Below, in pieces: positions 10,698 to 24,269 of a DNA stretch of 64,000 nt (position 1 is its first letter; each line of letters begins with the position of its first letter). The notes under the pieces are model-generated. The model was not told the DNA's origin and ran no database searches. It was given only the letters and a program-made list of their open reading frames with translations. Where the stretch lies: NCBI RefSeq assembly GCF_021018805.1, contig NW_026960608.1:434001-498000 (forward strand). The letters are read 5' to 3'. This DNA is from Prinia subflava (lineage: Eukaryota; Chordata; Aves; Passeriformes; Cisticolidae). Both the position numbers and the translations under genes were made by a program.

Positions 10698-13082
10698 CCG
10701 CCTGAGCCTCAGTGGTCAAAAAGCAGCTTTGCAGGAAAGTACCCACAGGTGCCAGAGGAGAAGCAGCAGCCAGCAGCTGGGCTCTCACAGCAGGGAATGC
10801 CAATGGCACTGTGGGCTATATTAGTAAGAGTGGGCCCAGCAGGTTGATGGAAGGGATTGTTCCCCTCTGTTTGGCATGTGTGACACTGCAGCTCAGAGCG
10901 AGACATCATCTGGAGTAGCATGTTCAGTTTTGGCTCTCCAGTGCAAGAAAGATATGGACAAACTGGATCAAGTCCAGGTTTTGATGGACTTGCTCAGAAA
11001 AGTTTATCCCTGTTAGTTTGAGTCAAGTAATTCAGTTAAACACATAATTAACCAAGTGAAACATGGCAGTCCATGATACACAGACCAGGTAAGATGATCT
11101 CATATTTTGTGAATATAAAAGAATAAAAGATAAAATGGAAAACAGCATACAATTTTTCTTACCCAGAATGAGAGACTTGAAACAGAAAATCATTTATCAT
11201 CAGCCTGTGCCTTTAGTGCACCAAGGGAGCAATTTAATGCCTAAACTAAATACTTTGGAAAAAAATTAGAGAGACTAACCATCTTCTAGGTTATTGTTTA
11301 GAAACTATGCTCCTTAAGTGAATGTTTGCACTGGTGTGTCAGGAAGCATCAGGTAGCTGGAGGAGACAGTTGGAATGCTGTAGAAGCTTGCCTTCAGTGG
11401 GATAAAGTTCCCTATCTACTTGTCATGATGAAAGAATAGCTTGTACTTAGACACTGGCTAGTCAATTTCCATGTATTAAATCTTTAAATAAAGATTTGTA
11501 TCCTAAAATCCGATGAAATTATTGAGGCCATTGTACTAAAATATACTTTATTAAATACAAACCAATTTTTTCCCCTTTCATCAATAAACATGTAGATAGG
11601 ATCTATACAGATATATGTATATTCTTATACATTAATGTACATGTTTATATTTCTCAGTTCTAATACTTCTATGACATTTGTGTTATGCTGTAACATGTCC
11701 AAATTTTTACAATATAACATTAAATAAAGCTCCCCAAATTTTACTATAAAAGTCACACATATCAGCTGTTTTCCCTTGTCTACAGACTTCAGCATCTTTT
11801 CCTAATTGAGAAGTTGTGAATTTGTGAGCTATTCCTCATTCTTCTGAAGATGTCACCAACATCTTCTCCCTTCTATCTTCTGTCCAACCCTCTATCCAGT
11901 TATAGAAAGGCTTAAAGTCAGAAAGGATGTAGCATTCAGTTCAGGAACAGGCACCTGACAAACTCTTTTCGATCTCTGCCACTAATTCTACCACACTTTT
12001 CATTTCCATCCGTCAAGTACAGCCTCTCAACATAGGGACCTTCCTTGTTTCCTCTAGCTGGACACTGCAGAAATAAAGATCTAGATGATCCCTTTCCCAC
12101 ACACTGCCTTGTCTCAGATTCTCCAGGTCTGTTCTACAATAAACTCTGGTGCCTGTGACAGATTTCATCTTCCCGTGATATTATAGTTGGAGTTTCTTAA
12201 CAAACTAAACCCAAATTCAAGGCTCCAAGTGCCCCGAAAGCCCGGAGCACCAATGATGCACACCACCACCCCAATCTGGAGGCCTGAAGTAGTTCAGTAT
12301 TTTCTCATAAAATCCAGGTGTGCCACTTTTGAATTGGCAATCCTGTTACATTCTGCCGGGGCTGCAGTTCCTCATCCCTCCTGCTGCTCCCTGTAATTTT
12401 ACTCTACCTCTTATGTGGGCCACTGAAGCTGCTAAGGCTGGGCATCTTTTCAGCTTCTTGAAAGTTTCTGCTGGCAGTAAATTCTTTCTCTTTTCTCCAC
12501 TACTTTGGAAAAAATGCCTGGTCTGCCATGAGGGAACAGCCAAAGTCAGACCTGGAGCTTATGAAAACCGTATTCACATATTTTCTCTGTATCTTGTGTT
12601 TTAATGTATGGAAATGACATTCTGCTTCCATACTCCTTAGCCTTTTGTCATCTACCACCACAAGAGAACCAACATTTCCTTGCCCATCATCCTTACCCCA
12701 CAGCCTCCTCATTTTTTCAAGAATTATCTCCTCAAGAATGTGGTCTAATAACTTAAAAATAACCATTCTGCTAGTTATTGGGTGAAAAAAAAGGCCAGAG
12801 TCCAGCTTTATGTATCCTGGATATAAATTTTCACCAAAAAGGTACTATGTAACATAGAATTTAGCAAAACTAATATAAATGTAGAATTAGAAAAATTGTT
12901 ACATTTTCAAAAGCAATGCAAATGAGTAACAGGTTTATTTAAACTGGAGTGATCAAATAAACTACAAAGAAGGAATGAAACACCTATAATGGATTCAGTA
13001 AAAATCAGCTGATAACAAAAGAGTTACTGGCCATTGACAGAACTTTGTAGACTATCTGTTCTTCTGGAAAACAATAAACTGC
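10698..13082. other. 3' flank of MAP9; no separate gene seen
   Basis: This is AT-rich sequence downstream of the MAP9 stop codon. Minus-strand AATAAA-type signals occur, for example near 11,543, and part of the stretch could be 3' untranslated region. No signal could be chosen with confidence, and no other exon is recognisable. Confidence 0.4.
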
Positions 13083-13205
13083 TCAGTAATTACTAGAATA
13101 TGTGACTTTGCCAGGTGGCCTCCAGGGAGGACTCATTTCATTCCCACGGACAGCCTGCAACTTCTTTTGGTTCTTCTCAAGGTCTTCTCTCCTCATTTTG
13201 TTTTC
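13083..13205 (-). pseudogene. MAP9: MAP9 terminal coding exon
   Basis: A splice acceptor (T-rich tract then CAG at 13,206-13,208) precedes 40 codons and a TGA at 13,083-13,085. The product starts Glu-Asn-Lys, is rich in Lys/Glu, and ends with a PPWRPP block followed by a short basic/aromatic tail. This matches the C-terminal end of vertebrate MAP9 in length and in the PPWxPP motif. The exon itself is open and looks intact. Confidence 0.85.
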
Positions 13206-15064
13206 CTGAGAATAAAAAGATGTGTGAAAAAAAGCCCAAACCAAAACCACCCCCCACCCCTCAACTACAATTCTACTAACAGAAAAGTTACAATTCTTGT
13301 TATGACTTTCTTGTGTAAAATGAAAAGAAAACATGCAATGGAAATTTGCCTTTTGGAGCTTGGCACATCCCTTTTAGAGGTTCAGTCACAGACATTGCAC
13401 AATGCAACACAAGAGGCTGCACATCGGGTGTCATTTACAATTACAGTGACTGTCTCAAGGATGGACTGGGTTTGTGCACTGTCTAAACAAAAAGCCCAAC
13501 AAAAGGCCTAGTAGATTAGATACTGTATTGGTCTTGTATGTAATTAGTCTCATTAATTACTTCCTGTCTTTAAGAGGATATCTAAATCACAATGCAAAAT
13601 ATGTTGTTCTCATATAATGAGAACATTGATGCATTATTGTAACTTTCTGTACTTGTTAAATCACACTTGCCATGTACTAGAACAAACTGGTAATTAAACA
13701 ATTTAATTTTAAACAAAGTTCTATCTAACTTATAAGCACTGCAAGGTTCTAATTCTATTTTCTATTGTCTCAAACAGCAATGGGGCAATTAGGATGATGA
13801 GGAATAAGCAAGATGCAACACTTTTTGTGTCTCATTAACTAATGATTTTCAAGAGACCTGTCATTCAAAAATTAAATTGCAATTATTTGTAATTATTTTT
13901 GAATTTCTAATCAGTTCTACTCTACATAAAATAAGCATTCTTCTTTGCAAAGATGACTGCTATTTCACTCTCAACATGACCAGCATCTAAAGTTGCATCT
14001 GCATTAGCAGTTTAGTACACTGGTGAGCTCTCTATGGGTGCAAAGTTTTCCTTGCAGGTTTGTGATGCACATGAGTGCACATTTCTTACTGATTTTAAAA
14101 GTAGTTTTTCTCTTGGTGGAACCAAGGTTGACCATATAGACCAGAGCACAATTTACAGTTCCCCCTGTGATGGGTGGATAAGAGGTCCTTGAGCAGCTGG
14201 CTTTCTCACACATGAACAGTACATTCATTCCTAAGACCAACAACTGGCAAACACACCCCCGGTACTAAAGATGCATTGTGGATATACCCACCTAAAACCA
14301 TCATCAGCTGTGCCACACCAATCTTGGTTCTTTCATCGTTTGCAGCCCACCAGCCAGTATTTTGAAGCACCCATAGAAGTTTTGTATTTTCACACGCGTG
14401 AACTGCACTGCAGTGAAAGTACTGCTCCTTGAGGACAGCTGTAGGATAGCCAGTATTCTCACATAACTCATGACCCCATTCCTCTGGTGGACACCGTATA
14501 TCCACAAATTCCCAAGATGTTGGCAGTGTTTGCCTGTTACTGCTATGTGAGCAGAGAAATAGTGAGGTAACTGTGGCTGAGGGAACAGACTGGAAAATAG
14601 ATGTGGAAGCCTTACTGCAAAAAATGGAGCTTGAGTGACGTTTTCTCCTGTTTTACACATATATAGCAGTCAAACTACTAATGTGTCCAAAAATTGTAAA
14701 AAGCAAAGCAACACACAGATATCAACCCTATCAATATGATTTCAATCTGTGCCCTTCAGCTCTTTGACAACATAAATCTGAAGATCCAATTCAGTTAGGA
14801 ACATCTGGTCTGGCTAAACAAACACAATAATTTCATGGCGTTACTAGTAAGGCTGATTAAAAGCAAGACAAGGTTTGCACGGAAAAGGAATGCCCTTTGC
14901 TAAAATAAGCAATACAAAAGTTCGTCACAAATATTCTCTCTCTGTACAAACTGTATCTTTCTGGATCACATGAAGTAATTGAGACAAACTAGACCTGTAG
15001 CACTGTCACATTCTGACTCTTCTCATCCTTCACTTTTGCCTTCTTTCTCCTTTCATAGAGATTT

Positions 15065-15469
15065 TGTGGGATTGCATTTTATGGAAATGGTTTGCTCTGG
15101 CTCACCCTTGGAAAATGTATGGTTTATCCCAAGTCTGTACCCTCCCTGCAGTATCCTGTATCTGTAACCTCATTGGCTGGAGAATGTTACCGCGCCCCTT
15201 TGAACCTCTGTGATAAGAATGCTAAGGCAGAAAGCTCTGCCCCTCTTGCCCCTCTACCCCTGGAGGCCTCCTGATGCTCCCTTTCCCTCTCCTCCCTTCC
15301 CCCCCCTTCCCTTCCCCTCTCCCTCAGTGAATAAACCCTCACCTCATCAGCATCCCACCGGCATCTGAGTCTCCTTGCCTGCCAGCGTGGGAACACCACG
15401 ACCCCAAAAGACCCCGGGGGTCTCCGGGGGGCACTCCCCGGGGACCCCCCATAAATTTAAACAACAACA
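15065..15469 (+). mobile_element. Solo LTR, family B, in last MAP9 intron
   Basis: This 405-bp LTR is on the plus strand (antisense to MAP9), from TGTGGGATTGC to AACAACAACA. It is bounded by a perfect 6-bp target-site duplication, AGATTT (15,059-15,064 and 15,470-15,475). AATAAA is at 15,330-15,335. It is the same family as the LTRs of B1 and B2, so this site once held a provirus lost by LTR-LTR recombination. Confidence 0.95.
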
Positions 15470-16736
15470 AGATTTCACCAGATGAACACAACTAGTGGCT
15501 TTGGGTCTTTAGAACAAATTCAAGATATTCTAAATTTCTTGAAGGGAACTGTTTAGTACCCTAAGAGAAAAGTAGTCTGCATTATCAGTGATATTCTTCA
15601 AAACACATCAAGATATGTTAAGCAGTAGAGATGAGCTTGGGAAGAATATGCTCTAATGGAATATGTGTATAATACATGCTCCTGTATTTATAATCATAGA
15701 ATTATATTGTACAAGGATATCTATACCATCAGGACAGGTAAGTGAAAACTCATTAAGAATAAGACTTATTGTAGCAGTATTGCAAGCATTATAGAAATTG
15801 CATGCTACAAAGAAATGTGCATATTTTATGTTTATCAAGCACCCTCTACTGAATACATGTTGCACAACAGACTCAAGTATGAAAAACCACAACCAAAAAT
15901 AAAGCATACAAACACCCAGGAAAGGAACAAAAGTTGCTTTGGATTTTTTAAACTGTGCTTCACTTTTGAATGTTTGGGTTTGAAGATCCAATTTTCATTA
16001 ATGAATCCCAGTGGCAAGGAAAGAGTCTTGAGTTAATTTAACTGTTTTTTAAAAGATCAGATTCAAAGTGAAGATCTACTGGCCTCCTCCCTGTCTTCAA
16101 CACACACAAAGGTTTTATGTTCTTGTCATAACTACAGTGCAAATTCTCACAAGACGTAACTGATATAAATATTCCATAGAATAACAAAAAAGATGTTATT
16201 TGCACTAGTTGAAGAAGAGTAACAGAAACAGTGAAAGATTAAATCAATAACTGTAGCTTGTCTAAGACTAGATCAACTCAACTGTATGGCTTGATTTCTG
16301 TGGAAGTTCCCTACTCAATAACCTAGTATGATGAATACATTTTTCACTTATCAAATTCTGAGAATAGCACATTCTTTAGCAGTATGACTGCCACATAGAA
16401 ATTGAGTTTTAGATATTAGAGAAGACTGGCAACATATAAGAGAAGTGACAATAGCAGCCTTATTTCTAACCTACTGCAACGACAGGCCATGAAAATTGCA
16501 ATATAGAAAGTATTTTCAGAGAGATCTTATTAAATTAAAAACCCACTTCAGCTATTTCTAACCCAGAATAGCAACAAATCCATAGGACTTATCCAGTACA
16601 TCCTTTCTTGATGTTTTTAAACAGCTTTAGAATGCCAGAAATAGATATTGCACATGCTCAAATTCAAGGAAAAATGTCAAATTTCTAAGGCTCTTGACAT
16701 TACTATGCGGATCTTCGAGAACTATTTGAGAGCAGC

Positions 16737-18639
16737 TGTTGCAGTGTGCGTTTCCCAGAATGCACAAGGCAGCATTGGGGTGCGACACATTTCCCCCGGG
16801 GAGACTCTTTCTCCCCACTCAGGAACTTCGATGGTCTCAGCTGTTGCTTTTGGGGCGCAGAGATGAAGCAGAGGCGAGACGGGTCCTGGGGTAAACTGAG
16901 GAGATTTATTAAAGGTACAACTGAAGAATAAAAACTAAAAGCTGAGCCCCAAGGACCGGGAGCACGTGTCCCACCGTGGATTTTATACACAGGTAATACA
17001 AAGCAAACAACCAATGAGAATGCACTCAGGGAAGAGTTGTCATGGGTTAGCACTGGCCAGATGTTAGTGCACCCATGAATATATGTTTTTTCTCTAACAA
17101 CTCCTGTGGGATGTGATCAGGAACAGAGCAGAGCAGGCTTAAATCTTGAAAACAAAAAAAAAACCCACCAAAACTTTATTAATTACATAAGAACAGGGAC
17201 AGAAATACACTTAAACACACACAGAGACAGAAATAAAAACTTCTTAGAACATTTCTTCCTTCAGTTTTTACCTCCCCACCCATCACTTTTCACAGACCAA
17301 CCTCTGGGTTTTAAATCAAACAATCACCACTCAAAAAAACTAATCTTCAATTCAGCAAGGGAGAGAGGAGTCTCTCTCGCACCACAAACTGTTCTTCAGA
17401 AAACAGGGGTTCACCCCTTATGTGTTTTCATGTCACCTATAGCACCGCCCGGAGAAGTCTGCTAAGGTGACACTCTCTTTTTTCCTATGTCTAGCGCTCT
17501 CACCGCTGTCTCATAGGCCAAAACTACATACAGGGCTTTTTAAGGATGCTGCATGCCAAGCTCTCCCCCTTTTCACCCAGGGGCCAGGGTTCCAGGAGCA
17601 GGTCTGCCCTGAGGGCAGAGGGCACCACCTCACCCTCCCCCTCTTTTCTCTGCTCGCTCCACTCTTCCAAGTGCCAGTCACTGTAGCAAAAGCAAGGGGC
17701 AGCTGCATCCACCCAAAAATGCAGTTTATGTTCAAAAGAGACTCAAGTTCAGTCCATGGCTGACATTATGCAAGAAAAGTCCAGCTCCAAGGCTACTCCT
17801 CTCATTCTTCTATCGAGTTCTTTCCAATCATGCTTTATCATCTCGGTCCCAGGCCGCTTCCCTCTCTCCGAAAACCACCAGTCATGAGAATCAATGTCTA
17901 AGAAAAGTTTCTTTCTGCCAAGCAAGGGTTAACAGTTTCTTCTTGGCAGGGTGCTGCAGGCGGAGGCACTCCCAGGCTCGGCAACCCCCCACGTGGTTGG
18001 GCACCTTCTCCCGGAGTTTGGGGGGGAGGAGGGGGTGAGCACACACAGCAGGCACTTCCACAGTTTTCTACCCCTCCATCTTGGACGGGGCAGCTCAGTT
18101 CCAGTCCTGTCCCCTCTCTTCTTCCCCCCCACCGGGGGCTCCGGCTTACCTGAGCCGACCACGTGTTTCCCCTCCCCCACCCAGCCTCGTGGCCAGGCGG
18201 GGGGGGGGGCTGGAGACGTCTCTCTGCTGAAACCCAGATCCGAAAAAAGAGGCCGAGCCCCTCAGACTCCTGCTTTTAACTCTTTGTGTCCTCAGAGGCG
18301 TGTCCAAACCTCCGAGTGACCAACCCAGGTGCCAGCAGAAAAGCTGATCACTGATTGGACTGCCCACATCCCCCTGGAGGAATTCACCTCCCCCCCCAAC
18401 TACGACAAGAGTCTAAGGCGGGTGATACAGAACTAAATCCAATGGGAATAGCAGAAGCAGTGTAATGATATAAAACAGCAAATGATATATTGAGTGAGGG
18501 AAGATTGGCAAGGAAGGTTCTAGAAACAGACAGGGATACAGAGAATTGACACATAACGGCATGTATAATTAAAATCATAACACCAAATGAAATAAAAAGC
18601 TAGCCTGAAAACTCAAAGCAGAAAACCCACACGACAACA
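16737..18639 (-). mobile_element. Solo LTR, family A, split by a later LTR
   Basis: The two halves, 16,737-17,037 and 18,408-18,639, together match the whole LTR at 5,545-6,065. The outer edges TGTTGCAG and GACAACA are flanked by a perfect 6-bp duplication, AGCAGC (16,731-16,736 and 18,640-18,645). Net length without the insertion is about 528 bp. The TATA box and AATAAA are in the left half, read on the minus strand. The 1,370-bp LTR inside it arrived later. Confidence 0.95.
17038..18407 (-). mobile_element. Solo LTR, family N, nested inside family A LTR
   Basis: This 1,370-bp LTR is on the minus strand, with ends TGTCGTAG (at 18,407) and CCATGACA (at 17,038). It is flanked by a 5-bp duplication, AGAGT (17,033-17,037 and 18,408-18,412); the uninterrupted copy at about 5,840 has AGAGT once, which proves the insertion point. 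It aligns with the longer LTR at 49,602-51,468 at both ends but lacks about 500 bp present in that copy. AATAAA is near 17,175-17,180 (read as TTTATT). Short C-runs and G-runs occur inside. Confidence 0.93.
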
Positions 18640-20673
18640 AGCAGCCTTTTCTCAGCAGCTCATGGTAGGTTGACATTTATCACAGAAAATGGACAACATA
18701 ACTCATCTAGAGATGATACTTCTATCCACAGTAAACAGGTATCAAGGTTAGTATCTCAGAAATAATGGAAACTAAACTGATCTGTCATTATAAACTTTCT
18801 ATGTTTCTTGTCCACATTCCACTCCTCAGAATAGGTGCATGTCAATGACAAGTGTCAGACACAGGTATTATGCAGTAAGTAAAAAATGATAATTTTTCAA
18901 GCTAGATTGGCTTGAAGAGTTCTTGGTGACTAGAAAGAAGCAAATTATAGAAAAGAAACTAAATAATCAGAAGCTTGAATTTCTGGGCAATACTAGAACA
19001 TCTCACCTCAAGATTATCCTTTTTATATCACTATTTTACAAGTGTTAATAGCCTTTTCCAGGACATTTATTTCCAGGCTTAAAAAGTAATTTTCTCTGTG
19101 CATTTATGCTATCAAACATTAACAAAATGACCTCTAAAAGCATAAGTAACAGAATTTCCATTAACATAAAGGAGAATGTTTCTTCTTTTTTAGAAGAACT
19201 ACAATGAGATTTTTTATGTCTGCTTTATTCATGCATTATGGACAACACCTTTTTCAGGAAACCTGAGGATGAATTTAAACATTATTTCTGTTGAAAGTTA
19301 ATGAAAACATGTTAGAATACTTCCCACTATATCACTCCTATTTTATTTCCCTTTAAAAAAATCCTGTTAATTGAAAGAATACTCTTTAATGGCTTCCAAA
19401 TTCTGCCCTCAGATCTGATGCCTATCTACCTGCAGGCAGATGTCATCTGAGTTCCCTTGATAATACAATGACAACTTTACAGTGTTTCTCTCCTGCAGTT
19501 CATTAATGGTCTATATTTTTCTGTAACTGTACAAAGTGAGACAATATTCTGGCCAAAAATGATGGCAGTAACTGTGGGAAAGCACCCCCCACATCTGAGT
19601 GGGCAGTTCTGTATAAGGAAAGAGGTTTCAGTTTACCTCCAGACATACTAGGAGCTTTATCTAGAACTTTCCTTGCTTCTCTCATGACAATTGGCTCAGG
19701 GACAAGACAGAAGCACCTGTTGGACTTTCTAGATGCTCTTCAAAAGCTGTCCCTGTTGCTATTGGCAGTTTGCCAATTAAGCCTTCCTCGGTCGTGAGGT
19801 GGATAAGTGAAAGCACAGAGGTGCTCGAGGCTTTTTTGGAATGCCTTGGCCAGTGTAAGAGTGTTTTCTACGCTGTTTGGCTTGTATTTCTTTGTTTTAT
19901 AATGTTTATTATTTTTGTTGTTATAAAAACCTTTTATTTTACAAAGCATGTCCAGAGAAACCATCTCGCTATTTATTAAGCCATTTCTCTGCAAGGCTGG
20001 ACCCTCGGAGGAATTGGGTAGCTCCCAGTAAGAGACATTTCTCAATATGCTTTCTCAAATAAAGGTGTGCAAGTTGCAAAAAGACAGCACAAATTCTGAA
20101 AGTAAAAATGTGAAGACTGGGCACGAGACACATCAGTCAACACTTGCACACAGACACTGAAAATTGGATCATTTTAGAGGCACCTCTACCAACCAGTTCA
20201 GTACTTATCCCATCTTACACTTGCTTATTTCTCATGTAGGCACATGTATTTCCAGTTAGATCTGGTAGCTCCTCCAACTACTAAAATTTTTATTAATAAT
20301 CCCACTGAAGTGATGATGTCAGGAATTTACACACAATTTGTATGGGGGAGTCTGTGCTAGGCAGCATCATTCACTCTCAAAAAAAGAGATTTTTTTTTAC
20401 CTTCATATGGAGTCCAGGACAATAAGGAAGTCAAATGTACAATGAGAAGTAACATTCTTGCTTTGGTACAACTAAGCTGATTAGGATAGTCTCAGTAAGC
20501 AGAGCATACCAGGGCAATGCCTTAGTTACTGCTCAAAGCATAGTACTCCCTACCATGGCAATCAGGAATATTGACCAAGCAAGAAATAACATAAGATCAG
20601 ACATTAATCATTTGCTAAACTGAGCTGAAAATCTCTTGACAATGTGGACCAGAAAAAAACCTAACTTATCAGT

Positions 20674-21769
20674 TGCCGAGGCCATCTCTACAGGTTAATA
20701 GATCTTAAAGGTCCAAGAACATTTTAGAGTCTTATGCAAAGTTGTTTACTACATGAAAGCATATATCTGAAGGTGTGAGAGTCCTAAATGAGTGGTCTTA
20801 CAATCAGTTGTTATGAATTCCCATAGTTGTGAGCATAGAGTCTTAGAAATAAAATACCAGAAAAGCAACAGTCTCGACACAGAATTTAACACAGCATCAC
20901 AGCCTCCGGGTAAAACAACCTCCAACTCCTGACCCCAAGCAGGGGTCCTGGCTGCAGGGTCGCAGTGGCAGGAAGGGGTCCCAAGATCACGAATCCCAAA
21001 CAGGGTTCCCAGCTGAAGGGTCACAGTGGCAGGAAGGGGTCCGGGGGTCCCAAACCCACGCAGAGTCCCCGGCAGCCCCAAACAGAGTTCCGGGGCAAGC
21101 GCCGCAAGGGGGAAAGGGAAGGGCACCCCGGGGCCCTGATCCCAAGTGACAAAGACTACAATAGATGGTACCTTTAGAATCCCATTTTGGCTCCCTGGCA
21201 GGGCTCCTTCTCCAGGCTGCGGAAGGTGGAGGTTGGATGGATAGATCGGATTGATCGATCGATCCCTCCACTTTCAATCCAGAGGCTTTTTATCTATATG
21301 TTACAAATGCATATTCATACCTTTATCTACACGCTACCCAACCTAGGTGCAATTGTCTAAGTTTGTAAAACTACGAAAAACTACAAAAAGCAGTATCAAA
21401 ACCCTATGCATATAGCATATCTGTTAGTGCAAAAAAACTCTATCTTGCTAGCGTAAAAATTCTATCTTATTGTGCGTAAAAACTCTATCTTAGCATACGT
21501 AAAAAACTTTCTTATTTGCGCAAAATTCATACCAAAAATTATAAACAGTACTCTATTTTTGTTATGTCTAAACTATATCACTAAGCCTGAAGCTCTGTAC
21601 TTTTACACTAACAATTAGGCACTTAGGGTATGTGAAGCTTAAAGCTGAAGCTTAAATCTCTACTTTATGTGTGTGTGGCTCTATATATTTTAATTTTTCT
21701 AAAGGTTTTAATTCAATCCCTGCAGTTCTCATTCTCTGCAGAGGATCCATGGAAACATGGACTCCAACA
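20674..21769 (-). mobile_element. Solo LTR, family C
   Basis: This 1,096-bp LTR is on the minus strand, from TGTTGGAGTCC at 21,769 to CCTCGGCA at 20,674. It is bounded by a perfect 6-bp target-site duplication, ATCAGT (20,668-20,673 and 21,770-21,775). It is homologous to the plus-strand LTR at 45,390-46,647. The part at about 20,900-21,130 is GC-rich with imperfect repeats of a GGGTCC/AGTGGCAGGAAGGGGTCC type unit. It lies in the large MAP9 intron, in the same orientation as MAP9. Confidence 0.93.
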
Positions 21770-22839
21770 ATCAGTGATTACAGAAACAGAGGTATTTCAA
21801 CAGGGGACCAGGTCAAACATATTAAAAAATCTAAATCTAAGACTAAAAAAGTTTGGAAACAGAGAGAAGGGAAAACATGCAGGCTCTTGCTGTTTTGTGC
21901 AACTGCGTGTTTCTGAGTAAGCTAAGTAAAGGATGACTGTCCTCTCTAAACCTGTCCCACACCTGTATAGCTGCCTGACTCAGTTCTCACCTATCTGCCT
22001 CTCTCCTGAAAAAAGAAAAAAAATTTAAGCTGTTGACAGTAAAGAGGAATTCCTGTAAGGACCTTAATCCAGCTGGGTTACAAGACCTCATTTTTAAAAA
22101 TGGCAACAGAGACCATATGTACAAAACATGCCAGAAATCACACGGAAGAGAGACAAAAGAAACACTTTCTAACTAAAAAACCTTGGCAGTCAGTATGAAG
22201 AAAGACTGTGTCACAGGATGGGGAATTAAAACAGGTTCTTCTTTAACTGGCAAGTCACGTACCTTTAAGAAAACAACATGCTAAGAATATTAGTGATCTC
22301 TCTTCTAGTTTGTCTTTCTGCAGCAAGGAAAAAAACCCTGCCTTATTGTTGGGACTAGAGTACTGGATTAATTTACTGCTTGACAACTGGGACACTGCTG
22401 TGAGAAAAATATAATTGGGAGCATCAGAGTTCCACCCTTTCTTGCAAATGGAAATCATCTTGAACCTCATTACAAGTGCTTTTATCAGTTGTGAGGTATC
22501 CAAGTCTCCATTTTCAACGCTTCTTTGAATGTACATGCAGTGACTGTTGCAGCTGGCAATGCTGTTTAGCTTTGCAGGTTTTGTGCTCTGGCTAATTTGC
22601 CCTACAGAAATAGTTGCTCCTAATATGGAATGATAAAAAATGAAGAATAATGGAAATTGAAAACTCTGTGATATGGAGGTAGGGAGAATATATTTTCCAT
22701 GTATGCCAGATATCAAGTGCACCACACTTAAGCAACATTTCGCTCACAAATACGGGGGGACAAGCAATGTAATGTTGCCACCGTCTGGCCTCTCTCATAA
22801 CAGCACAACATCCCACGAGTATTACAATACTCAAGTGCT

Positions 22840-22971
22840 CGCCCTCTTTCATATTTCTCCATAGCCTTTTCACTTTTTTCTTCCTTCTTTGCCTGCTGCA
22901 TTTCTCCCTTTCTTTTCTCTAGGAATTTTTCTACTTTCTTCTTTTTTATATATTCTTCCTTCTTTTCATTC
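22840..22971 (-). pseudogene. MAP9: MAP9 coiled-coil exon with lost donor
   Basis: An acceptor (ctctccctctcactacacAG) precedes a Lys/Glu-rich segment that continues the Trp codon begun in the 23.7-kb exon: the W-NEKKE junction is preserved. About 38 codons are open. After Glu-Lys-Tyr-Glu, where MAP9 proteins continue Lys-Trp-Leu and splice to the tail exon, this copy reads Arg-Gly-Arg and has no GT at the expected place. The frame then runs on into intron-like sequence. The end coordinate is approximate. Loss of this donor would prevent normal joining to the tail exon. Confidence 0.75.
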
Positions 22972-23693
22972 CTGTGTAGTGAGAGGGAAGAGCAAGAGGT
23001 CATCCTGTACAGACTAAAAGCTGCATCTGTGACCAATTAAGTAAATTAGTCAAGATATGTATTTTACACCGTTAAAAAAGATTGAGAATATGTATTTAAA
23101 ATCTTCCATGTCTATTTTTATATGTCACCAAGGTATAAATGATTCTACTACTCTATTATAGCATCACCTTTTTTGTACTTTGTTCTCCCTTATTTAGTAT
23201 CATTAAAAAAAAACCATTCAGAACTTCTGTGGGTAACTGTAAGTTGTGCATTGTCTGTGAGAACTCGGCTTGTAAAACTAATGTAGAGTATCTCCAGCAG
23301 ATACATCTCATTTCCTTCTTCCTACATCTGCATTCCTACATTGTATTCCACGAAACTTTAAAGATTAACCTTCCTTCTTATGGCTTAGTAATGAAGCATG
23401 AAAATAACCACGTAAGACACAATACTACTCAATGCATTTTCTCATTTGCTGTATCTCTGCCTGGACTTAGTTAATATCCTCTTGGGGAGGAAAGCAACTA
23501 AATCAATAAACTGAAGGGAGCTGCACAGCTTGTTTTCACTGTTAGACTTTGTCTCCATTGGGAATGAAGAGTCTGATCCCGAGCATCCCATTGTCTTCCA
23601 ATTACAAGCACATAAAGCATTTACAGAAGACCTATTACATTTATAAGCAAGGATTTTGGAAGCTATGATACAGCAAACACAGTGGAGAAGTAC

Positions 23694-23838
23694 CATTTTT
23701 CAACTGCTGATACACTGACTCTCCTCTTCTCTGCAACTAGGTCCTCTTCTATTGTCTTCCTCATTCTTTTGGACTGTTTTTCCTTCCTGCTTTGCTCTCT
23801 TAAATATTCCACTTTTCTTTCTGTCCATTTTTGAATGC
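23694..23838 (-). pseudogene. MAP9: MAP9 coiled-coil exon
   Basis: This 145-bp exon has acceptor ...gtctttAG and donor ATG|GTACTT. It is open throughout, with a Lys/Glu/Arg-rich helical product containing KW...K-EYL and ending VEKW, which parallels the repeated KWxEKKxEYLKE units of MAP9. The Trp codon is split across the intron to the 22.9-kb exon in the right phase. No lesion is seen here. Confidence 0.85.
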
Positions 23839-24269
23839 CTAAAGACAACCACAGATCCATGAGAAATCTCACCTCTCACCTTTCTGTCAATATTCCACTA
23901 GTCTATTCTGCATTATTATTTTTTGTAATTTCTACACATTCTAATTTTAGAATGTTTGTTTGTAGAATTGCTCAGAAGTGGGCATCACTATACCTAAAAA
24001 GAATCTTATTTTTCCAGTAGGTAATAGTTAATTGCTAATGTATTTGTATGGAGTTTATTTTATGCTCAGTTAATAGACTCCATATATAGAAGCCTGTTTG
24101 TCTGCAAGGGTAAATATTACATATTTCTGACAGAACAAAACCTAATACAAGCTTCGTTCAAAAACTAAACATGTTTAGATTTAAGATTCTAGTTCATTTC
24201 CATCTCTTTCTGGATTAATCAAAATTACTTTTTACCATCTCCTGAACCACATTCAATCACACACTTATG

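Noticed and set aside
14206..14660. Two overlapping minus-strand frames of 99 and 118 codons in the last MAP9 intron
   Set aside because: No family resemblance, no conserved phase with MAP9, and the two frames contradict each other.
22255..22725. 156-codon minus-strand frame
   Set aside because: It lies just past the damaged MAP9 exon in intron-like sequence. Its composition is not protein-like and it resembles no known family.
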